Assembly: GCA_033675265.1 (NCBI GenBank)
Contig: JAUJYZ010001085.1
Coordinates: 127,001-191,000, forward strand
Source: Actinostola sp. cb2023
Lineage: Eukaryota > Cnidaria > Anthozoa > Actiniaria > Actinostolidae
Direction: 5' to 3'
Length of the DNA stretch: 64,000 bases
The stretch's first letter is position 1. The number at the start of each line of letters is the position of its first letter. Under the pieces are notes generated by a model that was not told the origin of the DNA, searched no databases, and saw only the letters and a list, made by a program, of their open reading frames with translations. The position numbers and the translations under genes were made by a program. Shown piece after piece: positions 27,001 through 37,700 of this stretch.

Positions 27001-29718
27001 CGCAGAACCGAGATCACGAGGAGAACCGAACTAAGGCAACGCCAAGAAGCCCGGTACAAATCCCGCAGAACCAAGATCACTAGGAGAACCGAACTAATGC
27101 AAAGCCAAGAAGCCCAGAACAAATCCCGCAGAACCGAGATCACTAAGAGAGCCGAACTAAAGCAAAGCCAAGAAGCCCGGCACAAATCCCGCAGAACCGA
27201 GATCACTAGGAGAACCGAACTAAAGCAACGCCAAGAAGCCCGGTACAAATCCCGCAGAAGCGAGATCACTAGGAGAACTGAACTAAGGTAAAGTCAAGAA
27301 GCCCGGCACAAATCCCGCAGAACCGAGATCACAACTGAGGAGAACCGAACTAAGGCAAAGCCAAGAAGCCCAGAACAAATCCCGCAGAACCGAGATCACT
27401 AGAAGAACCGAACTAAAGCAACGCCAAGAAGCCCGGTACAAATCCGAGGAGAACCGAACTAATGCAAAGCCAAGAAGCCCAGAACAAATCCCGCAGAACC
27501 AAGATCACTAGGAGAACCGAACTCAGTAATGCAAAGCCAAGAAGCCCGGTACAAATCCCGCAGAACCGAGATCACTAAGAGAGCCGAACTAAAGCAAAGC
27601 CAAGAAGCCCGGCACAAATCCCGCAGAACCGAGATCACGAGGAGAACCGAACTAAGGCAACGCCAAGAAGCCCGGTACAAATCCCGCAGAACCAAGATCA
27701 CTAGGAGAACCGAACTAATGCAAAGCCAAGAAGCCCAGAACAAATCCCGCAGAACCGAGATCACTAAGAGAGCCGAACTAAAGCAAAGCCAAGAAGCCCG
27801 GCACAAATCCCGCAGAACCGAGATCACTAGGAGAACCGAACTAAAGCAACGCCAAGAAGCCCGGTACAAATCCCGCAGAAGCGAGATCACTAGGAGAACC
27901 GAACTAATGCAAAGCCAAGAAGCCCAGAACAAATCCCGCAGAACCGAGATCACGTGGAGAACCGAACTAAGGCAAAGCCAAGAAGCCCGGTACAAATCCC
28001 GCAGAACCGAGATCACTAGGAGAACCGAACTAAGGCAAAGCCAAGAAGCCCAGAACAAATCCCGCAGAACCGAGATCACTAGGAGAACCGAACTAAAGCA
28101 AAGCCAAGAAGCCCAGAACAAATCCCGCAGAACCGAGATCACGAGGAGAACCGAACTAATGCAAAGCCAAGAAGCCCGGCACAAATCCCGCAGAACCGAG
28201 ATCACTAGGAGAACCGAACTAATGCAAAGCCAAGAAGCCCGGCACAAATCCCGCAGAACCGAGATCACAAGGAGAACCGAACTAATGCAAAGCCAAGAAG
28301 CCCGGCACAAATCCCGCAGAACCGAGATCACTAGGGGAACCGAACTAAACTGACAAAGCCAAGAAGCCCGGTACAAATCCCGCAGAACCGAGATCACTAG
28401 ATGAACCGAACTAAGGCAACGCCAAGAAGCCCGGTACAAATCCCGCAGAACCAAGATCACTAGGAGAACCGAACTAATGCAAAGCCAAGAAGCCCAGAAC
28501 AAATCCCGCAGAACCGAGATCACGAGGAGAACCGAACTAAGGCAACGCCAAGAAGCCCGGTACAAATCCCGCAGAACCAAGATCACTAGGAGAACCGAAC
28601 TAATGCAAAGCCAAGAAGCCCAGAACAAATCCCGCAGAACCGAGATCACTAAGAGAGCCGAACTAAAGCAAAGCCAAGAAGCCGGCACAAATCCCGCAGA
28701 ACCGAGATCACTAGGAGAACCGAACTAAAGCAACGCCAAGAAGCCCGGTACAAATCCCGCAGAAGCGAGATCACTAGGAGAACCGAACTAATGCAAAGCC
28801 AAGAAGCCCAGAACAAATCCCGCAGAACCGAGATCACGTGGAGAACCGAACTAAGGCAAAGCCAAGAAGCCCGGTACAAATCCCGCAGAACCGAGATCAC
28901 TAGGAGAACCGAACTAAGGCAAAGCCAAGAAGCCCAGAACAAATCCCGCAGAACCGAGATCACTAGGAGAACCGAACTAAAGCAAAGCCAAGAAGCCCAG
29001 AACAAATCCCGCAGAACCGAGATCACGAGGAGAACCGAACTAATGCAAAGCCAAGAAGCCCGGCACAAATCCCGCAGAACCGAGATCACTAGGAGAACCG
29101 AACTAATGCAAAGCCAAGAAGCCCGGCACAAATCCCGCAGAACCGAGATCACAAGGAGAACCGAACTAATGCAAAGCCAAGAAGCCCGGCACAAATCCCG
29201 CAGAACCGAGATCACTAGGGGAACCGAACTAAACTGACAAAGCCAAGAAGCCCGGTACAAATCCCGCAGAACCGAGATCACTAGATGAACCGAACTAAAG
29301 CAAAGCCAAGAAGCCCGGTACAAATCCCGCAGAACCGAGATCACTAGGAGAGCCGAACTAAGGCAAAGCCAAGAAGCCCGGTACAAATCCCGCAGAACCG
29401 AGATCACTAGGAGAACCGAACTAAAGCAAAGCCAAGAAACCCGGTACAAATCCCGCAGAACCGAGATCACTAGGAGAGCCGAACTAAGGCAAAGCCAAGA
29501 AGCCCGGTATAAATCCCGCAGAACCGAGATCACTAGGAGAACCGAACTAAAGCAAAGCCAAGAAACCCGGTACAAATCTCGCAAAACCGAGATCACGAGG
29601 AGAACCGAACTAATGCAAAGCCAAGAAGCCCGGTACAAATCCCGCAGAAGCGAGATCACTAGGAGAACCGAACTAATGCAAAGCCAAGAAGCCCGGCACA
29701 AATCCCGCAGAAGCGAGA
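21090..29718. repeat. 63-bp satellite array, about 135 units, with higher-order structure
   Basis: The unit reads GCAAAGCCAAGAAGCCCGGT, ACAAATCCCGCAGAACCGAG, ATCACTAGGAGAACCGAACT, plus two or three bases. Because 63 is 21 codons, long open frames appear on both strands. On plus they give repeats of QSQEARYKSRRTEITRRTELR-type; on minus a hydrophobic version. Variants recur in blocks: about 1-kb blocks at 22898, 23897 and 24832, and a 4.63-kb period (21200 matches 25835). Frames break repeatedly and no start or splice context is seen, so I treat it as non-coding. In a few units (21607, 26240) the sequence GGTTCAAATCC matches a Pol III B box. Confidence 0.95.
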
Positions 29719-29770
29719 TAATAATAATAATAACTTTTAAAATAACTTTATTTATATAGCGCTTTTAACA
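29719..29770 (-). mobile_element. Retroelement 3' tail at the satellite edge
   Basis: ATAATAATAATAACTTT is followed by AACTTTATTTATATAGCGCT, the TATTTATATAGCGCTTT signature of non-LTR tails. It sits exactly where the 63-bp array stops, and a few bases of array-like sequence follow. Confidence 0.55.
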
Positions 29771-29799
29771 TGGATAACTAGGAGAACCGAGATTATTAG

Positions 29800-30478
29800 T
29801 GCAAAGCAAATCTTCTTCAGAAAGATTGAAAATTGTATGATGTTTATTTCGAGAGACGAATTCATATTCCTTCCATACGCGGTCCGTGGTGAATTGTTAT
29901 GTCGTTTGGGTTTCCTGTGGCGGCTTATCTGATCCAGTCTTCTAGGTGCATGGACGTTTCTGACACAGGGACCCCAAGAGTATTCAGCGCAGCGAAAGGC
30001 TGTATTGAATGTGGGACAGACTCTTCTACTGTATTTGTTTCGCAGTTTGCAGCTAGTTATAGACTATAAGTAGCCTGATTGTTTTATTTATTTTCTAGTC
30101 TTGTTGTTGGTGTTGCTACCGTTACAGTCACCTATCACGCGGAAGGCCTGGGATTGATTCAGTGCATATTATGGGATCGGTTGTTATGGCAACTGTGAAC
30201 GTCAAATGCAGTTCGTTCATTTTCCTGGTATATTCATTGAATTACTAAACCATAAAATGTAATAAATAGTCAAATACAACGCATGCCACATGAAGCCCGT
30301 TAGAGTTTCCCTTTCTTTATGACAGTGAATTCGCTGCACGATTTCCTAAAATTATTTTATTTTACACCATGATTTTTTTTACAGCTTTGATACTTAAAAT
30401 AATTAAATGGTGCTAGAGCGCCTGAAATAGTTGTGAAAACTAACCAGAGTCAGGTGCCCTAGTTCACATAGACTATGC
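29800..30478. other. Non-coding stretch, no recognised feature
   Basis: No exon, RNA gene or obvious repeat is visible. Confidence 0.4.
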
Positions 30479-30803
30479 ACCTTTTCGTAGTTTCCCAGAA
30501 TGCTTCAGGATTCTGCGCGCGCAAGCAAGGTCAGGGTACAAAATAGATCGAAAATATTAAGAGAGAATGAAGAAATTCAATAGAACACTTAGACTTTTAA
30601 GTTTACTAAAAGTGCGTAAGAAGAATTACAAAGATAGATACAAATTCTCAAGCAAAGAAAATATTTTGTATCTGTTCTTGATTAGATACAGTAGTCATGT
30701 TTTCCTCCGATACACGATCAATTCTAAATATTTTTTACCCTGACCTCGCTTGCGTTGCGCGCGTAGAATCATCATGAAGCATTCTGGGAAACTACGAAAA
30801 GGT
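30479..30803. mobile_element. MITE with 60-bp inverted ends
   Basis: Ends begin ACCTTTTCGTAGTTTCCCAG and continue as imperfect inverted repeats rich in GCGCGC. The element is 325 bp and has no coding frame. Confidence 0.82.
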
Positions 30804-31314
30804 CCATATTAAAACTGTATCAAAGTTGGGTGAATAGTAATTGCATATAAATATTTATAGAAAATGCCGTCTAGAATGTGCGGTGATCATTTGGCATGCA
30901 CATGTAGCCATCAGCAAGTCTGATGCCGTGCGCGACATCCCTCAGCAATGAACACGAGGAGAAAACAGAAAACGTTTAACATACATAGCCCTTTCCTGTC
31001 GTAAAATATCGCTGTGTTTAGAAGCCGCTCATACCACAGGAATCCCGCTTTCTCTCTTTAGAACTTTGCGCATGCTCAGTTCGCTTGTTTTCTGGCTGAG
31101 CTCAACGACCGACCGAGGAGCTCTGGGTACGAGAATGGGCTGTTCTCAACACTTGACGAGTAAGGCCAAAGGTGAAGCTGAGCAACTTCTACGTGGCATG
31201 CAAAACGTTTTTCTACCGTAAAAATATCGTGATTGAAAATAGATGAAACAATTTCAGAGTGTAAGAGCAGAGGAAATGGATGACGTTCTCTTGCTGAGCT
31301 GCAGCTGTCTGTGG

Positions 31315-31322
31315 AAAAAAAA
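31315..31322 (-). terminator. Pol III terminator of tRNA-Gly
   Basis: Eight T residues on the minus strand, seven bases past the tRNA 3' end. Confidence 0.8.
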
Positions 31323-31328
31323 TACTCG

Positions 31329-31399
31329 TGCACTGGCCGGGAATCGAACCCGGGCCTCCCGCGTGGCAGGCGAGAATTCTACCACTGAACCACCAGTGC
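31329..31399 (-). tRNA. tRNA-Gly (GCC)
   Basis: The minus strand reads GCACTGGTGGTTCAGTGGTA and so on to CCAGTGC plus discriminator A (71 nt). The acceptor stem GCACTGG/CCAGTGC is fully paired. The anticodon loop CTGCCAC gives anticodon GCC. The A box is TGGTTCAGTGG and the B box is GGTTCGATTCC. No CCA is encoded and there is no intron, as usual for animals. A T-run terminates it. Confidence 0.98.
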
Positions 31400-31605
31400 A
31401 ATCGTTACTTTGAACACAGAAAATCTAGTAATTATATCAACTCTCTTTTATTATCCAGCTTGTTTGTTATATTTGCAGCAAGGGTAAAAGTAGTTATTAC
31501 GCAAATTTCGTATTGTCAATAATTTGCTGGAGCAAGGCGAGTTTTTTTTTCCCCCGAAAACTGGGCTGATTGAGCTGATGCTTTACAGGAAAATCTCGTC
31601 CCCAG

Positions 31606-31654
31606 AGACTGCGTTACTTTCTTCGCCGCTGGCCGAAAGTAACGCAGGCTCTGC
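31606..31654. repeat. Short hairpin
   Basis: CTGCGTTACTTTC pairs with GAAAGTAACGCAG around a GC-rich loop. Function unknown; possibly a tiny MITE. Confidence 0.6.
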
Positions 31655-31799
31655 CGACGAGAGAAAGAGAGTTGCGCATGCGTGTGTGAGCATGCCTGTA
31701 TCACGTGCACACATATCAATCATCCGCCTAATCGTGCAGATTACTGGCCGGTCCAGGCAGGAATGTCACGCAATGTCTGGTTAGTCAGTAATCGTAAAT

Positions 31800-32837
31800 C
31801 AAAAAGTTGACAAATCAAACGTGGAAATCGTTAAAGTTGATAAGAAATTAGGATTCGATTTCAGAGTTTAGGGCGTTGAAAATGATACGTTCTTTGATGA
31901 GATTGGCCTTGTCTCCACCCCCGTCTCTAGATGGAGCGAGTTGTGAGGTCGTGTAAAATTATATACAGCCAGGAGTCCATTAGCTTATATCTGGAGTTGA
32001 TGATACGTCTTTCTTCTGGTATTGTTTTTTGTTCATTCAAGCTTTCTGTGTAGTTTGTTTTCCAGGCTTTTCATCAGTCGTCGCTTCACGACCTCAGTAA
32101 AGTCCTTTCTTTCCTTTTATTTCTTTGTTCGGGTTATTTGTCACTTTCCGTTCTCTCTCTTTCAATTTTCTTCCGCATTGTTGCATATAGTCAACATATA
32201 TACAGAACACTGACTGTACTATAGAGATGGTACTGTAGACATGTTTTAACCCAAGGGTCATTTCATTTCTCGATTCAACTTTCCACGATCTAATTCCCGC
32301 TAATCAGCAGTTTCACAGAATCGCATGTCTCTGACATCCCCTGTTCCCCCTGTTAGACCTGGTATACTGTGAGAAACATCGCAAGGTCAGAATCATCTGC
32401 AGACTAAATCTCAGTAAAAGATACGTTGACAGTTATTGGTTCGACTAGCTAACTAATTGTACTTCATATGAGATAAAATAGCAGCAACCTTTGATCCTGC
32501 CAGTGAGTTCTTTCGTACAGGCATGCGTGTTTTTCGATGAAATATTGACGCTTTTAGGCAGTAATTATCATGAAAACGCTTATGAATCAACGCGTGTTTA
32601 AAATTTAGAAATGTTTGTATACTAAGTAATCTTTAATCATAATACACATTACTGGAAAGTTTATCCGCATCCAGGCTTTTGTCCGGGCACAAACCATTAT
32701 CACTCAGGCCATGACAACTGACTGTCTCTCGTAGAAACCTGCGGGTCCTTGATCGGTCATAGCGCAGCAACTGCTTGCCTGCTATGCGGCCCAATATGCC
32801 TCTTTGCTAGCTCATTTAACTATGCCCTTATGTATTA
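31800..32837. other. Non-coding stretch, no recognised feature
   Basis: Only T/C-rich runs around 32020-32170. No exon or RNA gene is recognised. Confidence 0.4.
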
Positions 32838-33017
32838 GAGTAAGTTATGTTCCTCCAGAAAATCTACTTTTGACTCAAAAATCAAGATTTCGGACTACGC
32901 GTCCATCATCAAGAATCAGTCCACTGAAGTGTAGAAATGGCTTATCCTGATGATGGACGCGTCGAAAGCTTGATTTTTGAGTCAAAAGTATATTTTCTGG
33001 AGAAAGATAACTTACTC
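32838..33017. mobile_element. MITE, TA-flanked, with CTGATGA...GAAA motifs
   Basis: Inverted ends GAGTAAGTTATGTTCCTCCA (left) and its near-complement (right), 180 bp, with TA duplications. In the right arm CTGATGA (32948-32954) is followed by a GAC/GTC stem and GAAA (32965-32968). The left arm has a similar motif on the other strand. Confidence 0.85.
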
Positions 33018-33029
33018 TAATATGAAATT

Positions 33030-34700
33030 ACCCAGAACATCTAACATAGCCATTCTAGATTATGCCCTTATGCCTCTTTGCTAGTCCATTTAACTATCGG
33101 CCCGCTATCGGCCTTTATGCCTCTATGCTAGCTCTAACTATGCCCTTATGCCTAGCTGGAAGGTCGCGCTAGCTCAGTTGCTGCACGTACATGTATGTAC
33201 AGGTGTTACTTTCTTTTTGTACAATGCAGTCAGTTGCAAACTGACGCACAAATCGAATATTCCCTTGTCGAAAATAAATGATTTACAAACTTTGCCATAT
33301 ATAATCGTACTTATATGCTACATGAGTTGCAACCATTACTCTGGCTCCAATATGATGGCTGGGTTTTCCAGTGGCAAAATAAACGAGGATGTCGTGTTGT
33401 GATTGGTTGGACCGGCACGGCAGTGGTTTTCTTATCGAACTGTGAATCAGTTATCACAAACACTTATGCGAAAAATAATAATAATAGTCTTGAACGACCG
33501 ATGGACTGTAAATTCATTCATTCATTCATTCATTCATTCAGTCAGTCAGTCAGTCAGTCATTCAGTCATCCATTCAGCGGTTCATTCAGTCATTTTTGCA
33601 TGTTTTTTACTATATATTGAATTAATGAATGTTTTCGCTTGCTGATTCCTTCCTCTTAGTTTCTTCTATCTTCTTTTTCTTTTCTTTCTGATCTTCTTTC
33701 TCTCGATTTTTAATTTCCGGCCATCTCTCAGTTTCGTTCAATCATTCATTTATTCTTTCTTTCTTCCTTTCGTTCGTTCTGCTTAAAAAAACTATTTCAT
33801 TCGAGTATATTTACAGACACGAGTTGCTTTAGTCGCCATGTGTTTAACTCATTATAACAGATATTTTATCCACGGTTCTGCGTAATATCAAACCACAGCT
33901 CATTTAAATCTACTGTTGAGTGACATGAGCAAAAGGCCCGCAGTCAGAATGTAATGTTTCTACAATGCTTGTTCAGTGTCTTAGCAAACCATCAAAGACT
34001 CTAAAGTTAATCAAATAGAATATAATGTGTGACTTCTTTTGAGTATCTCTCTCTGAGCCATGTGAAATCTGATCGTAGGTGGTTCTAATTTAGACCATGA
34101 CGGGACCAATGCGTGGGCAAGTCTTTCTCAATCCCGCGGGACGGTTCGGGACTCATTGAAAGGTCAAGAAAGGCATCCATGTACTCGTCCCGAAAATACC
34201 ATCGCGAGGTGGGTCATCCCGTTGCAAAATAAAATCCTTTGGCGTAGATAAGTTAGTAAAGAAAGAAAATAGACCTACAAAATATTGACTTGGGGTAATT
34301 TCTTATCATTGTAGTGTCAATTTATTCAAGAAGATTGATGATTTTCACACATTCTTCAGACTAATTCCCGGCACTATTAGATCACCCCCTAGACGCCCAA
34401 AGTTCGCCGCCATTTTAGGGGGAGAGATATGCACAGAAACGAAGTCCATTTGAAAGTTTAATGCGGCCACAACGCTAAAAGGGTTACGGTATATGTCACT
34501 CGAGATGATATCCAAACACATAGGACGCTTTTGGTTGTACGTAAATAGGGGTACGTGTAAATGTCACAGCCCGCGTATGTCAATCACTCTGAACATAGAA
34601 AAACAATTAGGTTCATTGTAACACAATAGCTCAAGGCTTTAGACGCATTGTCTTTCGAACAGTAAGCAATCAAGAATCTCTACACCAAGAACAACGTTTT
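33030..34700. other. Non-coding stretch with short ATTC/CAGT repeat
   Basis: Short tandem copies of TATGCCTCTTTGCTAG-like sequence occur at 32780-33150. An (ATTC)n then (AGTC)n run lies at 33509-33560. No exon is supported. Confidence 0.5.
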
Positions 34701-34729
34701 ACAGGTCTTCTTGGGCCGTTTAACTGGGG

Positions 34730-34796
34730 ATGGACACGGCTTGGATATTCCTTTGTGGATATTTATTATTATCGTGCATTGTAAGGACAAATGGAG
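34730..34796 (+). CDS. Gene 2 first exon: signal peptide
   Basis: From ATG at 34730, 22 residues ([20 protein letters not shown], then NG) form a signal peptide. The donor GGAG|GTGAGT is in phase 1 and joins the F5/8C exon at 41430 through a Glu codon. A possible acceptor (TTTACAG) upstream suggests a 5' untranslated exon further left. The intron to exon 2 would be 6.6 kb. The alternative is the distal exon at 15854. Confidence 0.7.
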
Positions 34797-37700
34797 GTGA
34801 GTTTGGAGAGAATTTGGGATTGAAGGTTTCCGACTCCTTGAGGAAAAGCAAACAAGTCGACTTACTTTGACATTTGGTTTTCTTAAGGTTTAGATCAGAA
34901 ATCTTTGATATCTCGAAAGGATTAGCCTCATATGGCTCATAGGTTTTTACTTTATACCCTAATTCTGTAAAATTGGTTTTGTTAATGAGATTTTAACTCG
35001 GTAATTTTTTTCCAATGTGATGGAATCTTGCGCCCGCTTCGTTGTCTTTCGCTCATATTTCACGACTTCTCGCGTGGCTTCGTGGGACGATATATTTTTT
35101 CTTTTCCAAGTAAGAGCTTTTGTTAAGAGCTACATTCGTTGGCGCTCTCTTTGGGATTAAAACTATGCTTTTTCGAGAAATAATCCTGGTCGGTTGACCC
35201 GTAAACGAGAGAACATGCAGCAAATAAGTTGACGAAAGGTTCAAAGTGTGCCCTGAATGTCGGCTTCTTTACCTCGAAGAGCGACTGAGAACTATCACTT
35301 TTACACTTCATCCAGCAGTGGCTTGAGTTTCATTCTGTGAGGGGGTTTCGTGAGCAAAGCGTTATCTTCAAACACGTTGGGATTGTTGACGAGCACCGCA
35401 ATTTGCTGATTATTTTCTAATGGCGACTACTTCGCGGGTTTATCAAAGATAAATATGCAGAAAATCTGCGTATCATTTCCCGTCCAGCGAGAGATTGCCT
35501 ATTCTATAGTAACTGAGCAAACGCTTGTGTAAGCAAAGCGAAAACAAAATGCTCCCAACAGTTCCCGGTTTTTACGGTTCTAGACGGCCAAAGTTTGCGC
35601 AAGTAAAGACGTTATCGCCAGCGCAAAATGTTCATATTCGATGTTCTTCCTTTGAACAAGAATATTATGTTCTCTGAATTGTGTAGAATTTAAAAATATC
35701 GTCATGACAAAATCATCGTGAATCAGCTATGTCATCATGCAATGTTGTTTTTTAAATGATTTGCATTTTTTCATGTTTGTAAATTTCTCATGTTTCAGTA
35801 CAAATTTGCTTTTGTACAAAAATCAATCTGTCATTGCTACTGGTAGTTTGTGTACTGTGTTAGGATAAATAAACTGTACAATGTCGTATAGGAACGAAAC
35901 ATGCACGTAAAACGTTCTGTTAATTGAGGCTCGTTAATTGAGCACGTAAATTTCCATGTTTTGACATTGTTTCTAAAAACGTTCATACACACTCAGTCAC
36001 TCAGCTGAAATCGCTCAGTCCAATCTTGCATTGTCTTTGTAAATCTTTCTTTTTTTAAACACGAGAAGAATGACGTTTTTAGAATTTAGTTTAGTTTACC
36101 CTTTTATTCCAGAAATATCTCCATAGCTAGTCCCCTCGCCCCTCCCCCCTGAACGTTCCCCCTGAATCCATCCATGCTTATGAACAAGTATATATTGACT
36201 TGAAATATAGCACAAAAAATCGAACACTTTTACAAACTTATCTTGGTCGCCCTCAGCGAATATGGTGTCTCATTCACAAAGTTACCAAAGTAATTGAGAG
36301 TGGGAATTTGAATGACAGAAAGAAGATCTTAAAAATGTTTTTTAGTCTGCTGATAAGATGCAGTCTCTGAAGTACAAATATGACTGAATTTGTAAGTTTG
36401 TTGTTCTTTTCGCTGTTACTGTTGTCACTGCCGATGTACAGGTTGTTATTATAGGGTACTGCTACTGTTGTTGTTGTTGTTGTTGTTGTTGTTATAATTT
36501 AAGAAGTTTTAGATTTTAAAACAGGGAAAGGAATGAGGTATGGGATTTTTAGTATTAGTTGTTTAGTTATTAGTTAATTTAGTTAAGTGTCCTTGTGGCT
36601 ATATATTTCTTGACACTAAAATAAAGTTTAATATTATTATTGTTGTTGTTGTTGTTGTTGCTACTGTTATTGTTGTTGGTGTTGATCGTCATTGTTCCAG
36701 TTGTCTATCGTGGTTGTTGTCATTTGCGCAGTCTTGAACAGTATTTTTAGTGAAAGGATATTCCCAAATACTTCTGTAACAGACATTTCATGTTTGACAA
36801 CAATGATGATGGTGATACTAGCATGTAATTAAAAAATAATAATAATAATAATAATAACATCAATCTTAATACATTTATTTTTTCAATGAGATTGCTTGCT
36901 TGTGTAACTAATGCTAGAGTAATAAAAAGGTAGAAGTTGCCTTTCATGATTCTTATCTTCGGTTGATCTGTTTCTCTGTGATGTTGATAAGGGTCTTTTA
37001 CGGTCTAATTACTGGCAAATCATTCAATTGATCACCACGTCATAACAGTCTTGATCACATGCGATCTGAAATGGATGATCTGAGATCAAGATGAATTATG
37101 GGAAACTGAGGATCTTTCGACTCTTTCGTTAGTAACATGAGAAATTCATTCATTCGACCTCAAGCGACCACCTCAAGCTTGGAATCACGCTTGGTGTTCG
37201 AACGAGATATGGCGGAGGTTAACGTGAATTTAAAAGTTTCAGATCATCCAACTCAGATCAACCGTTTTCTGAACGTTTTTCTTATATAGATGTATATATG
37301 TACTCTCTAAAGTCGACCCAAAGAACCATGATTTTTATTACGTGGATGAATTCTGTTTTCTGCCTGATTAATTGTCAAATTATAATTTTTCCGATGGAAT
37401 ACAAATTGACATGGAAATGTAAACGAAGTTTATTTGTACAGTTGTTCATTGAGTTGTCTTGGGTTGGCATTTCAAGCATTTCTTGTACCTCGGTCAGCTT
37501 CCGCTGCTTTTATTTACATTAGAAAGATATCATTTGAACGTTATTCCAGCAGAGAACACAGTAAGCTAATCGTTAGCAATTAGTTTGCGATATATGATTT
37601 TTTGTGTTTAGAGCTACTACTTCTTCTCCGCGCGCGCGAGCAAATTATCGCCGAACAAAAGTGGAAAGTTTGAAGGAAACCAGACTATTCAAAAAATCCT

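Noticed and set aside
21336..29701. Long Arg/Glu-rich (plus) and Leu/Ser/Trp-rich (minus) reading frames
   Set aside because: They are the 63-bp satellite read in multiples of 21 codons, open on both strands and broken by frame shifts between blocks. No start, splice or domain context.
31516..31784. Plus and minus frames just right of the tRNA
   Set aside because: They overlap each other and a hairpin, with no recognisable protein features.
35053..35311. Two minus-strand frames of about 62 residues
   Set aside because: No domain, no splice partners, and mutually overlapping frames.
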